6,112 nucleotides of DNA, taken from the NCBI GenBank assembly GCA_021798675.1, contig JAJZGE010000127.1:1-6112 (forward strand). The letters are read 5' to 3'. Below the pieces are notes generated by a model, which had not been told where the DNA came from, did no database searches, and saw only the letters and a program-made list of their open reading frames with translations. Numbering within the stretch: position 1 is the stretch's first letter; each line of letters starts with the position of its first letter. The stretch comes from Pseudomonadota bacterium. Lineage in GTDB: Bacteria; Pseudomonadota; Gammaproteobacteria; Xanthomonadales; Rhodanobacteraceae. Below, in pieces: positions 1 through 6,112 of this stretch. The translations under genes and the position numbers were made by a program.

Positions 1-102
1 CTGGCGCTGGCCTGGCGGCCGGTACACGAGATTGTCCGCGATCCGCAGGCCGACGCCTCGCTGCGGCGGATGGCAGGCAAGTGGTTGCGGCGTCAGTCGT
101 AG
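1..102 (+). CDS. 3' end of an unidentified protein (partial)
   Basis: The first frame is open from the window edge to a TAG at 100-102 and gives the 33-residue tail of a protein entering from the left, ending in GKWLRRQS. Most of its codons end in G or C, as in the genes around it, whereas the overlapping frames lack this bias; that is the main reason for calling it coding. The tail is rich in Arg and Trp (WRP, LRR, KWLRR) with no motif I recognise, so no function is assigned. It converges on the dioxygenase gene, with 16 bp between the two stop codons. It could be a chance open frame, since only 34 codons are visible. Confidence 0.45.
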   Translation: MALAWRPVHEIVRDPQADASLRRMAGKWLRRQS

Positions 103-105
103 GCG

Positions 106-120
106 AGGGGCAGGGCCCCT
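106..120. terminator. Possible bidirectional terminator hairpin between convergent genes
   Basis: AGGGGC and GCCCCT form a perfect 6-bp GC-rich stem with a 3-nt loop (AGG) in the 16-bp gap between the two convergent stop codons, just entering the dioxygenase stop. A perfect 10-bp palindrome, CTACGCGTAG (119-128), overlaps its right edge. No T-run follows on either strand, so it is not a classical intrinsic terminator. Its position fits a transcript-end hairpin, but a short GC stem can easily arise by chance at this composition. Confidence 0.3.
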
Positions 121-640
121 ACGCGTAGCCTTCCGGCGCCGGATGGAGATGCCCACAGGCGCGGCAGGTACGCGCCTCGCGCGAGCGGTAGAAACGCGCG
201 AACACCGGCGGAAAATCGCGTTCGATGCTGTCGAGGATGAAGTACTCCTCGTAGAGCTTGTGGTTGCAGCGCTCGCAGAACCACAGCAGGCCGTCCTTCT
301 CCTGCGGCAGGCGCTTGCGCTCGATCACCAGGCCGATCGAGTCGGCCATGCGCTGTGGCGAGTGCGGCACCCGCGGCGGCAGGTAGAACACCTCGCCCGC
401 ACGGATCGGGATGTCGCGCGCCACGCCATCGTCCTGCACCTTCAGCACCATCTCGCCTTCGAGCTGGTAGAAGAACTCGGGACCCTCGTCCCAATGGTAG
501 TCGGTGCGTGCGTTGGGCCCGCCCACGATCATCACGATGAAGTCGCCGTCGACGATGCACTTGTTGCCCACCGGCGGCTTGAGCAGGTGACGGTGCTCGT
601 CGATCCAGCGTTGCAGGTTGAAGGGAGGCGTCAGGGCCAT
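119..640 (-). CDS. nbaC: 3-hydroxyanthranilate 3,4-dioxygenase
   Basis: This cytoplasmic Fe(II)-dependent ring-cleaving dioxygenase of the kynurenine pathway turns 3-hydroxyanthranilate into 2-amino-3-carboxymuconate semialdehyde, which either closes to quinolinate for NAD or is degraded further. The 173-residue product has the family's usual bacterial length and a single cupin fold. The expected iron ligands are visible as His49 (DYHWDEGPE), Glu55 and His93 ([10 protein letters not shown]), with substrate-contacting Arg45, Arg97 and probably Glu107. The C-terminal rubredoxin-like metal site of bacterial enzymes is intact: Cys122-x2-Cys125 and Cys159-x2-Cys162. The start is the ATG giving MALTPPFNL; no strong ribosome binding site precedes it. 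It lies 76 bp downstream of the methyltransferase on the same strand, so it may be read through from there or have its own promoter. No other kynurenine-pathway gene is visible in the window. The family assignment is secure. Confidence 0.95.
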   Translation of the reverse strand: MALTPPFNLQRWIDEHRHLLKPPVGNKCIVDGDFIVMIVGGPNARTDYHWDEGPEFFYQLEGEMVLKVQDDGVARDIPIRAGEVFYLPPRVPHSPQRMADSIGLVIERKRLPQEKDGLLWFCERCNHKLYEEYFILDSIERDFPPVFARFYRSREARTCRACGHLHPAPEGYA

Positions 641-643
641 GTG

Positions 644-658
644 TCACGCGCACCGTGA
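644..658. promoter_or_regulatory. Short dyad just upstream of the dioxygenase start
   Basis: TCACG-CGCAC-CGTGA is a perfect 5-bp inverted repeat with a 5-nt spacer, ending 3 bp before the dioxygenase ATG. It could be a small operator or an mRNA hairpin near the start codon. Further upstream on the minus strand, TTTCCC and TAAGGT (674-669) sit 17 bp apart and could be weak -35 and -10 boxes for a promoter in the 76-bp gap (641-716). Both readings are tentative, because the arms are short and the boxes match consensus poorly. Confidence 0.25.
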
Positions 659-716
659 AGGGACGACTACCTTAGCGCCGGTGGCCGTGACGGGAAAGCT
701 GCGTACCCGGCCAGGC

Positions 717-1385
717 TCAGGCGCCCGTTTTCACCGCGCGCAATTCCCATAGCAGATAGGCATTGGGCGGCTTGCGCGTGGACGGATCGTCCTTGCCGCG
801 CAGCCAGCGCGAAAAGCGGCGGACTTGCCTGGCAAAACGCTTCAGCGGCGGGTAGGGCCGGCGGTGGCGGCCATTCTCCGGCGAGCCGGGAATGGCGCTG
901 TAGGCATCCTCGACGTGTACCCATTCGATGCGCAGCGCCTCGAAGCGCCCGTTGAAGCCGTACATGCGAGCCAGCGGGCGTTCGCCACAGAAATATTCGT
1001 GGGTGCGTTCGGTGATGATGTTGACGTGCGTGGGATCGACAAACGCCTCCGCATGCGGCCAAGCCGGGGTCAACGCATAGAGGCGGCCGTCGGGCGACAG
1101 CACGCGCCAGATTTCGTCCATCAGTCGCACGAACGGAAAGAACGTGTTGCGTCCATCCGCCGTGGCCAGCAGGCGCGGCACGTGCTCGATGAAATCGTAG
1201 GCCGAGACCGAGCCGAAGTTGTCGTCAGCGTAGGGAATCGGATCGAGGGCCAGGTTGGCGATCCGGTAGTCGAAGTCGATCCCGCTCAGCGGGCGGATGT
1301 CCACCCCGCACAGTTCGGCGCGGCCGTAGGGATTGCGCGGAAACCGGCCGCAACCGAGGTCGAGATGTCGGTTGTCGGCCGGCAT
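717..1385 (-). CDS. Class I SAM-dependent methyltransferase, substrate unknown
   Basis: This 222-residue protein has the Rossmann-type methyltransferase signature. Motif I is HLDLGCGRFPRNPYG (7-21). An acidic strand end, GVDIRP with Asp29, is in the place expected to bind the SAM ribose. The later motifs are SVSAYDFIEHVPRL (59-72) and EIWRVLSPDGRLYALTPA (91-108), the arrangement of the UbiE/type-11 group. DPTHVNIIT (118-126) may belong to the active site. A basic stretch at about 172-198, rich in Arg and Lys, precedes the C-terminal strand AYLLWELRAVK and might contact a membrane or nucleic acid. I cannot name the substrate. The chosen ATG is 2 bp after the parE stop and has a strong ribosome binding site; the open frame extends further upstream only as a shadow of parE. 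Codon use is slightly less G/C-ended than parE (AGG, CTA, TTT and AAA occur), suggesting lower expression or a different history. Confidence 0.88.
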   Translation of the reverse strand: MPADNRHLDLGCGRFPRNPYGRAELCGVDIRPLSGIDFDYRIANLALDPIPYADDNFGSVSAYDFIEHVPRLLATADGRNTFFPFVRLMDEIWRVLSPDGRLYALTPAWPHAEAFVDPTHVNIITERTHEYFCGERPLARMYGFNGRFEALRIEWVHVEDAYSAIPGSPENGRHRRPYPPLKRFARQVRRFSRWLRGKDDPSTRKPPNAYLLWELRAVKTGA

Positions 1386-1387
1386 GG

Positions 1388-3277
1388 TCAGACCTCCAGC
1401 GTCGCCAGGTCGCCCTTTTCCTCCAGCCAGGCCTTGCGGTCGCCGGCGCGCTTCTTGGCCAGCAGCAGGTCCATCACCTTGGCGGTGCCGTCGTCGCCTT
1501 CCACGGTGAGCTGCACCAGGCGGCGGGTGTCGGGGTGGATGGTCGATTCGCGCAGCTGCGAGGGGTTCATCTCGCCCAGGCCCTTGAAGCGGGTGACGCT
1601 GACTGCGCCCTTCATCTTTTCGCGCTCGATCTTCTGCAGCATGGCCTGCTTCTCGTTCTCGTCGAGGCAGTAGAACACCTGCTTGCCGACGTCCACGCGG
1701 AACAGCGGCGGCATCGCCACGAACACGTGGCCCTCGCTGACCAGGTGCGGGAAGTGCCTGAGGAACAGCGCGCTGAGCAGGGTGGCAATGTGCAGGCCGT
1801 CGGAATCGGCGTCGGCCAGGATCACGATCTTGCCGTAGCGCAGGCCGCTGAGGTCGTCCTTGCCGGGGTCGCAGCCGATCGCCACGGCGAGGTTGTGCAC
1901 CTCCTCGGAGGCCAGCACCGAGGTCGATTCCACCTCCCAGGTGTTCAGGATCTTGCCGCGCAGCGGCAGGATCGCCTGGAACTCCTTGTCGCGCGCCTGC
2001 TTGGCGCTGCCGCCGGCGGAGTCGCCCTCGACCAGGAACAGCTCGGTGCGCGAGAGGTCGGTGGAGGTGCAATCGGCCAGCTTGCCGGGCAGGGCGGGAC
2101 CCTGCACGATCTTCTTGCGCACCACCTGCTTGGCGGCCTTGAGCCGCGCGCTGGCACGCTCGATGGCGAGCTGGGCGATGCGCTCGCCGGTCTCCACGTT
2201 CTGGTTCAGCCACAGGCTGAAGGCGTCGTGCACGACGTTCTCGACCAGCGCGGCGGCGTTGCGTGAGGACAGGCGTTCCTTGGTCTGGCCGGCGAACTGC
2301 GGGTCGAGCAGCTTGGCGCTGAGCACGAAGGCCAGCCGCTCCCAGACGTCCTCAGGCGCGAGCTTCACGCCGCGTGGCAGCAGGTTGCGGATATCGCAGA
2401 ACTCGCGGATCGCGTTGGTGAGGCCGGAGCGCAGGCCGTTGACGTGGGTGCCGCCCTGCGCGGTGGGGATCAGGTTGACGTAGCTCTCCTGCACCAGCTC
2501 GCCTTCCGGCAGCCAGGCCAGCGCGACATCCATGCCCTCGGTGTCGCGCGCCACGTGGTGCACGAACAGCTCTGCCGGCAGCGCTTCGCCGCCGTCCAGT
2601 TCGCCGCGCAGGTAGTCGCGCAGGCCGTCCTCGTAGAACCATTCGCTGGTTTCGCCGCTGGCCTCGTCGGTGAGTTTCACCGAGAGGCCGGCGCACAGCA
2701 CGGCCTTGGCGCGCAGCAGGTGCTTGAGCCGGGGTAGCGAGATCTTCGGCGAGTCGAAGTATTTCGGGTCGGGCCAGAAGTGCACGGTGGTGCCGGTCTT
2801 CTTCTTCGGCACCGTGCCGATCACCTGCAGCTCGCTGACGCGGTCGCCGTGCTCGAAGGCCATGCGGTATTCGTTGCCGTCGCGGCGGATGGTCACTTCC
2901 ACCCGCTGCGACAGCGCGTTGACCACCGACACGCCCACGCCGTGCAGGCCGCCGGAAAAGTTGTAGTTCTTGCCGCTGAACTTGCCGCCCGCGTGCAGGC
3001 GGGTCAGGATCAGCTCGACGCCCGGGATGCCCTCCTCGGGATGGATGTCCACCGGCATGCCGCGGCCGTCGTCGGTGACCTCGACCGAGCCGTCCGCGTG
3101 CAGCACCACCTCGATGGCTTTCGCATGGCCGGCCAGCGCCTCGTCCACCGAGTTGTCGATCACCTCCTGCGCCATGTGGTTGGGGCGGGTGGTGTCGGTG
3201 TACATGCCGGGGCGGCGCTTGACCGGATCCAGGCCGGAGAGGACTTCGATGTCGGCGGCGTTGTAGCGACTGCTCAT
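1388..3277 (-). CDS. parE: DNA topoisomerase IV subunit B (ParE)
   Basis: ParE is the ATPase subunit of topoisomerase IV; with ParC it decatenates daughter chromosomes and relaxes supercoils. The 629-residue length matches ParE (about 630) rather than GyrB of Gram-negatives (about 800), and the extra GyrB insert is absent. The GHKL ATPase domain shows EVIDNSVDEA (38-47, catalytic Glu38, Mg-binding Asn42), DDGRGMPVD (69-77) and the ATP lid GGLHGVGVSVVNAL (109-122). QTKERL (331-336) carries the transducer lysine Lys333. The TOPRIM metal site is EGDSAGG (417-423) plus ADADSDG (488-494), followed by RFKGLGEMNPSQLRES (563-578). All key residues are intact. The start giving MSSRYNAADIEVLSGLDPVK fits the family; a 36-residue upstream extension in the same frame looks non-coding. 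The ATG has no clear Shine-Dalgarno. pepP lies 64 bp upstream and the methyltransferase follows after 2 bp. parC is not in the window. Confidence 0.98.
   Translation of the reverse strand: MSSRYNAADIEVLSGLDPVKRRPGMYTDTTRPNHMAQEVIDNSVDEALAGHAKAIEVVLHADGSVEVTDDGRGMPVDIHPEEGIPGVELILTRLHAGGKFSGKNYNFSGGLHGVGVSVVNALSQRVEVTIRRDGNEYRMAFEHGDRVSELQVIGTVPKKKTGTTVHFWPDPKYFDSPKISLPRLKHLLRAKAVLCAGLSVKLTDEASGETSEWFYEDGLRDYLRGELDGGEALPAELFVHHVARDTEGMDVALAWLPEGELVQESYVNLIPTAQGGTHVNGLRSGLTNAIREFCDIRNLLPRGVKLAPEDVWERLAFVLSAKLLDPQFAGQTKERLSSRNAAALVENVVHDAFSLWLNQNVETGERIAQLAIERASARLKAAKQVVRKKIVQGPALPGKLADCTSTDLSRTELFLVEGDSAGGSAKQARDKEFQAILPLRGKILNTWEVESTSVLASEEVHNLAVAIGCDPGKDDLSGLRYGKIVILADADSDGLHIATLLSALFLRHFPHLVSEGHVFVAMPPLFRVDVGKQVFYCLDENEKQAMLQKIEREKMKGAVSVTRFKGLGEMNPSQLRESTIHPDTRRLVQLTVEGDDGTAKVMDLLLAKKRAGDRKAWLEEKGDLATLEV
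1393..1397 (-). promoter_or_regulatory. Shine-Dalgarno of the methyltransferase, inside parE
   Basis: On the minus strand GGAGG lies 7 nt upstream of the methyltransferase ATG and inside the last sense codons of parE (CTG-GAG-GTC-TGA). It fixes the methyltransferase start and implies that ribosomes finishing parE re-initiate on it. It is the clearest ribosome binding site in the window. Confidence 0.85.
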
Positions 3278-3316
3278 GCGTGGTCGTCGGGCAGGTGAAA
3301 GCGTCGCAGCATGGCG

Positions 3317-3355
3317 GCGCACCGGGGGAGGGTCAAGCGAGTCAGAGCGGTGCGC
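3317..3355. repeat. 8-bp inverted repeat spanning the end of pepP
   Basis: GCGCACCG (3317-3324) and CGGTGCGC (3348-3355) are perfect inverted copies separated by 23 nt, with the pepP stop codon inside the spacer. The RNA could fold into a GC-rich stem at the pepP-parE boundary. No T-run follows on the minus strand, so a full intrinsic terminator is not supported. It may be an RNA-processing or attenuation structure, or chance. Confidence 0.35.
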
Positions 3356-5141
3356 AGTGCCGTTCCAGCCAGGCGAGGTCGGCACCGTCCAGCAGCGGCG
3401 CCAGCGCCGCGCGCACGGTGGCGTGATAGTCGTCCAGCCAGGCCCGCTCCTCGGGGTTGAGCAGGCCGGGTTCCAGCGCTCGGCGGTCGAACGGGCACAG
3501 CGTGAGCGTCTCGAAGGCGTAGTAGTCGCCGAACTCGGTGCGCTCCGACTCGACCACCACGGCGAGGTTCTCGTGGCGGATGCCGTGGCGACCGGGCTTG
3601 TACAGGCCGGGCTCGATGGACGAGATCATGCCGGGTTCCAGCGGCACCAGGGCGCCACCGGGTACCGGGGGGCGGATCGATTGCGGGCCTTCGTGCACGT
3701 TGAGGAAATAACCCACGCCGTGGCCGGTGCCGTGGCCGTAGTCGCAGCCGGCGGCCCACAGCGGGGCGCGCGCCAGCGCGTCCAGTTGCGGACCACTGGC
3801 GCCCTTCGGGAAGCGGGCGCGGGACAGCGCGATCATGCCCTTCATCACCAGCGTCGCGTCGCGGCGCTGCTCGGCGGTGGTCTCGCCCAGCGCCAGCACG
3901 CGCGTGATGTCGGTGGTGCCGCCGAGGTACTGGCCGCCGGAGTCGACCAGCAGCAGGCCCTTCGCCTGCAGGGCGCTGTGCGATTCCTGCGTGGCGCGGT
4001 AATGCGGCAGCGCGCCGTTGGCCTGGTAGCCGGCGATGGTGGCGAAGCTCTCGCCCACGAACTCCGGCTGCGCGGCGCGCGCGGCGTGCACCAGGCGGTG
4101 CACGTCCAGCTCGGTGAGCGGCTTGCCTTGCGCCAGCTGGTGCTCGATCTCGCGGAATGCGCCGGCCAGCGCCGCGCCGTCGCGGCGCATCACCTCGCGC
4201 ACGTGGTCCAGCTCGGCCGGCGTCTTCAATGCCTTGAATGCGGTGCTGGGGTTGGATGCCTCGATGCGCCGCGCCGCGGCAGGTATCGCGTTGCTGATCG
4301 CGCAGACCACGCGGCCTGCATCGAGCAGCAGCGCGTCGTCCTTGCCGAGCTCGGCCAATGCGCCGGTGACGCCATCGTAGGCCGCGATGGCAACGCCATC
4401 AGCGGCGAGTTGCGCCACCAGCGCGTCGTCGAACTTGCCGCGCTCGGCGAACAGTGTGGCCTTGCCCTCGGCCGCCACCAGCAGGTGGGCAAGGAACACC
4501 GGGTTGCACTCCACGTCGCTGCCGCGCAGGTTGGTAAGCCAGGCGATGTCGTCGAGGCTGGAGACCAGGTGGTGCGTGGCGCCCTGCTTGCGCATGGCGC
4601 TGCGCAGACGCGCGAGCTTGTCGGCACGCGTGGTGCAGGCCCGGGCAATGGGGTGCTCGACGATGCGCGCATGGGGCAGGGCGGGGCGGTCGCTCCAGAT
4701 CATGCCGGGCAGGTCGAGGTCGGTACGCACGCGCACGCCGTGATCGGACAGCTTGCCTTCCATCGCGCGCAGGCCGGCCGGCGACACGCTGTCGCCCGCC
4801 ACGGCCAGCGTGTCGTCCCGGTGCAGGTGTGTCGCCAGCCAGTCGAGGTGCTCGGGCGTGTGCGGCACGTGCAGCTTCATCAGCGCGATACCGCTGCCGG
4901 CGAGCTGCTGCTCGGCCTGCGAGAAGTAGCGCGAGTCGGTCCACAGTCCGGCGTGTTCGCGCGTGACGATCAGCGTCCCCGCCGAGCCGTTGAAGCCGGA
5001 GAGCCACGCGCGCGCCTGCCAGCGTGCGGGCAGGTATTCCGACAGGTGCGGATCGGCGCTGGGGACGATCACGGCGGCGACGCCGTGCTGTTGCATGGCG
5101 GCGCGTAGCGCGGCGATACGGGCGGGGATGGGCGTATTCAT
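3342..5141 (-). CDS. pepP: Xaa-Pro aminopeptidase (aminopeptidase P, family M24B), long form
   Basis: This two-metal peptidase removes an N-terminal residue that precedes proline, acting in peptide turnover; no signal peptide is seen, so it is probably cytoplasmic. At 599 residues it is much longer than E. coli PepP (about 440) and matches the three-domain layout of human XPNPEP1: two creatinase-like domains (about 1-305), the catalytic pita-bread domain (about 310-535) and a short C-terminal domain (about 536-599). The metal ligands are all present: Asp400 (LLLVDSGG), Asp411 (TTDITR), His474 (GHGTGHGVG), Glu510 (SSIEPGLY) and Glu524 ([10 protein letters not shown]). The supporting histidines His380, His470 and His483 are also present. 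The start giving [13 protein letters not shown] is preferred because a promoter-like -10 box ends 7 bp before it; an ATG three codons upstream (5150) is the alternative. It is divergent from kdsB and probably heads the minus-strand gene group. Confidence 0.96.
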   Translation of the reverse strand: MNTPIPARIAALRAAMQQHGVAAVIVPSADPHLSEYLPARWQARAWLSGFNGSAGTLIVTREHAGLWTDSRYFSQAEQQLAGSGIALMKLHVPHTPEHLDWLATHLHRDDTLAVAGDSVSPAGLRAMEGKLSDHGVRVRTDLDLPGMIWSDRPALPHARIVEHPIARACTTRADKLARLRSAMRKQGATHHLVSSLDDIAWLTNLRGSDVECNPVFLAHLLVAAEGKATLFAERGKFDDALVAQLAADGVAIAAYDGVTGALAELGKDDALLLDAGRVVCAISNAIPAAARRIEASNPSTAFKALKTPAELDHVREVMRRDGAALAGAFREIEHQLAQGKPLTELDVHRLVHAARAAQPEFVGESFATIAGYQANGALPHYRATQESHSALQAKGLLLVDSGGQYLGGTTDITRVLALGETTAEQRRDATLVMKGMIALSRARFPKGASGPQLDALARAPLWAAGCDYGHGTGHGVGYFLNVHEGPQSIRPPVPGGALVPLEPGMISSIEPGLYKPGRHGIRHENLAVVVESERTEFGDYYAFETLTLCPFDRRALEPGLLNPEERAWLDDYHATVRAALAPLLDGADLAWLERHCAPL

Positions 5142-5343
5142 GTCTTGCATTTTAGCAGGCGTATCGGTCCGGCCAGCGGGTCGGCATCGCGGTCGATCGT
5201 CGTGGCGGCCGGTCGCTGGGGGAGCGCAGGTCGTATGTGTAGACTCCGTCACCGGACCTCGCCCGCGGCTCGTCGGGAAGGAGGGCGGCGGGGGGCACCC
5301 GTTCCCGCCGTGGCATCATCCACCCGTTTCGGCAGCGCTCCGC
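5142..5343. other. Divergent intergenic region between pepP and kdsB
   Basis: This 202-bp gap must hold the promoters of both pepP (leftward) and any local promoter of kdsB (rightward). The leftward candidate sits at its left edge. For kdsB I see only weak -10-like boxes, TAGACT (5240-5245) and TGGCATCAT (5311-5319), neither with a good -35. G-runs cluster at 5275-5295. The motif GGTCG recurs at 5179, 5191, 5211 and 5229 with irregular spacing, and CCAGCG (5173-5178) is mirrored by CGCTGG (5214-5219). None of these is strong enough to name an operator. A plus-strand open frame covers part of the gap but looks like a composition artefact. Confidence 0.5.
5149..5157 (-). promoter_or_regulatory. 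Candidate extended -10 promoter for a leaderless pepP mRNA
   Basis: On the minus strand TGCTAAAAT combines a TGN extension with a -10 hexamer matching TATAAT at 5 of 6 positions. Exactly 7 nt (GCAAGAC) separate it from the pepP ATG, so transcription would begin at or next to the start codon. No convincing -35 is present (CTGGCC at 16-bp spacing is a poor match), and no Shine-Dalgarno precedes the ATG; both points fit an extended -10 and a leaderless transcript. It is the only AT-rich patch nearby. Confidence 0.5.
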
Positions 5344-6112
5344 ATGATTCCCGTTCCGCCCTTCATCGTCGCCATTCCGGCCCGCTACGGTTCCACCCGC
5401 CTGCCGGCCAAGCCGCTGCGCGAAATCGCCGGCGTGCCCATCGTGGTGCGGGTGGCGCAGCGTGCCCTGCAGGCAGGCGCGACGGACGTGGTGGTGGCCA
5501 CCGACGATGCGCGCATCGCCGAGGCGTTGGCCGGGCAGGGCGTCAAGCTGTGCATGACCCGCGCTGACCACGCTTCCGGCAGCGACCGCCTGGCCGAGTG
5601 TGCCGCCCAGTGCGGCTGGAGCGACGATGCCATCGTGGTGAACCTGCAGGGCGACGAGCCGTTCGCACCGGCCGCCGGCATCCGCGAGGTGGCGCGCGCG
5701 CTGGCCGAGGACGACGCGCCGATGGCCACGCTGGCCGCGCCCATCCACGACGCGCACGAGCTGTTCGACCCGAACGTAGTGAAGCTGGTGCGTGGCGCGA
5801 GCGGCCGTGCGCTGTATTTCAGCCGCGCTCCGCTGCCGTGGGCACGCGATGCTTTCGCCGCCGACCGCGCTGTGCTGCCGCCGGACATACCGTTCCTGCG
5901 CCACATCGGCATTTATGCATACCGCGCGGGTTTCCTCGCGCGGTATGCGCAGCTGGCGCGCACGCCGCTGGAGCAGGCTGAATCGCTGGAGCAACTGCGC
6001 GTGCTGGAGCACGGCCATGCCATCGCGGTGCGGCTCACGCCCGAACCGTTCCCGCCGGGAATCGATACCGAGGCCGATCTGGCGCGCGCCGAACAATGGT
6101 TGAAGGATCGGG
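5344..6112 (+). CDS. kdsB: 3-deoxy-manno-octulosonate cytidylyltransferase (CMP-KDO synthetase), 3' end cut by window
   Basis: This cytoplasmic enzyme activates KDO with CTP to CMP-KDO, the donor used by the KDO transferase to build the inner core of lipopolysaccharide. The frame is open from the ATG to the window edge for 256 codons; the family is about 250 residues, so only a few residues and the stop are missing. Key motifs are present: the CTP-binding loop [15 protein letters not shown] (11-25, with Arg14, Arg19 and Lys23), VVATDD (50-55), [14 protein letters not shown] (72-85), NLQGDEP (100-106, metal-binding Asp104), RHIGIYAYR (186-194), [17 protein letters not shown] (208-224) and PGIDTEADL (238-246, Asp241). 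No in-frame alternative start lies close upstream, and the ATG has no strong Shine-Dalgarno. In E. coli it sits with lpxK; here its left neighbour is divergent pepP. The identification is secure and shows a Gram-negative host. Confidence 0.96.
   Translation, partial: MIPVPPFIVAIPARYGSTRLPAKPLREIAGVPIVVRVAQRALQAGATDVVVATDDARIAEALAGQGVKLCMTRADHASGSDRLAECAAQCGWSDDAIVVNLQGDEPFAPAAGIREVARALAEDDAPMATLAAPIHDAHELFDPNVVKLVRGASGRALYFSRAPLPWARDAFAADRAVLPPDIPFLRHIGIYAYRAGFLARYAQLARTPLEQAESLEQLRVLEHGHAIAVRLTPEPFPPGIDTEADLARAEQWLKDR

Noticed and set aside
32..658. A 208-codon plus-strand frame opposite the dioxygenase gene
   Set aside because: It runs through the 3' end of the first gene and the whole antisense of the dioxygenase, with no recognisable domain. 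The dioxygenase on the other strand has all its metal ligands.
717..2213. A 498-codon minus-strand frame that would fuse the methyltransferase to an upstream 275-residue domain
   Set aside because: The upstream part is the shifted frame of parE, with Arg/Ala/Pro-rich sequence and no fold signature. The methyltransferase has its own ATG with GGAGG at ideal spacing, so a fusion protein is not supported.
1535..3298. Several plus-strand frames opposite parE (for example 1535-2266 and 2780-3298)
   Set aside because: They sit opposite the conserved parE sequence, carry no motifs and have Val/Ala/Gln/His-rich shadow composition.
3278..3385. A 36-residue N-terminal extension of ParE from an ATG at 3385
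   Set aside because: The added residues are Pro/Arg-rich, overlap the end of pepP and are not part of the ParE family, whose start matches the ATG at 3277.
3276..5108. A 610-codon open frame on the plus strand, antisense to pepP
   Set aside because: It lies opposite a gene with all catalytic residues intact. Its translation is low-complexity (Ala, Arg, Gly, Val, Gln and His rich) with no motif, as expected when G/C third positions remove stops in the antisense frame.
5152..6096. A 314-codon minus-strand frame opposite kdsB and the divergent gap
   Set aside because: It mirrors kdsB, whose motifs are complete on the plus strand, and its translation is a typical His/Arg/Gly/Ala-rich shadow.
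1..6112. CRISPR array, tRNA or rRNA gene, insertion sequence, phage or defence genes
   Set aside because: I saw no regularly spaced repeats, no tRNA-like cloverleaf, no transposase motif and no terminal repeats. Nearly all of the window is taken by recognisable core genes.

Overview
This is a GC-rich window with strong G/C preference at third codon positions. It carries four consecutive minus-strand genes and one divergent plus-strand gene, all apparently housekeeping or metabolic. LPS biosynthesis (kdsB), topoisomerase IV (parE) and a bacterial kynurenine-pathway dioxygenase together point to a Gram-negative gammaproteobacterium. My best guess is the Xanthomonadales/Lysobacterales (Rhodanobacter- or Dyella-like), but this is inferred from gene content and composition, not from a database match.

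Layout from left to right: (i) 1-102, the 3' end of an unidentified plus-strand gene. (ii) 119-640, minus strand, 3-hydroxyanthranilate 3,4-dioxygenase, convergent with (i) across a 16-bp gap holding a short GC hairpin. (iii) 717-1385, minus strand, a class I SAM-dependent methyltransferase of unknown substrate. (iv) 1388-3277, minus strand, parE, the ATPase subunit of topoisomerase IV. (v) 3342-5141, minus strand, a 599-residue Xaa-Pro aminopeptidase of the long three-domain form. (vi) 5142-5343, a 202-bp divergent promoter region. (vii) 5344 to the window end, plus strand, kdsB, CMP-KDO synthetase, nearly complete.

The minus-strand genes could form one transcription unit (pepP, parE, methyltransferase, and perhaps the dioxygenase). 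parE and the methyltransferase are almost certainly translationally coupled: there are 2 bp between stop and start, and a strong Shine-Dalgarno lies inside the last parE codons. The 64-bp pepP-parE gap and the 76-bp methyltransferase-dioxygenase gap show no classical U-tract terminator. The products do not form an obvious shared pathway: DNA decatenation, peptide turnover, tryptophan/NAD metabolism and LPS core precursor synthesis.

I see no mobile element, CRISPR array, RNA gene, phage gene or defence system, and nothing supporting a new biological system. The most interesting small-scale signals are a probable leaderless extended -10 promoter exactly at the pepP start, the parE-methyltransferase coupling, and a short dyad just upstream of the dioxygenase start. 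The many long overlapping reading frames on both strands are best explained as GC-rich shadows of the real genes.
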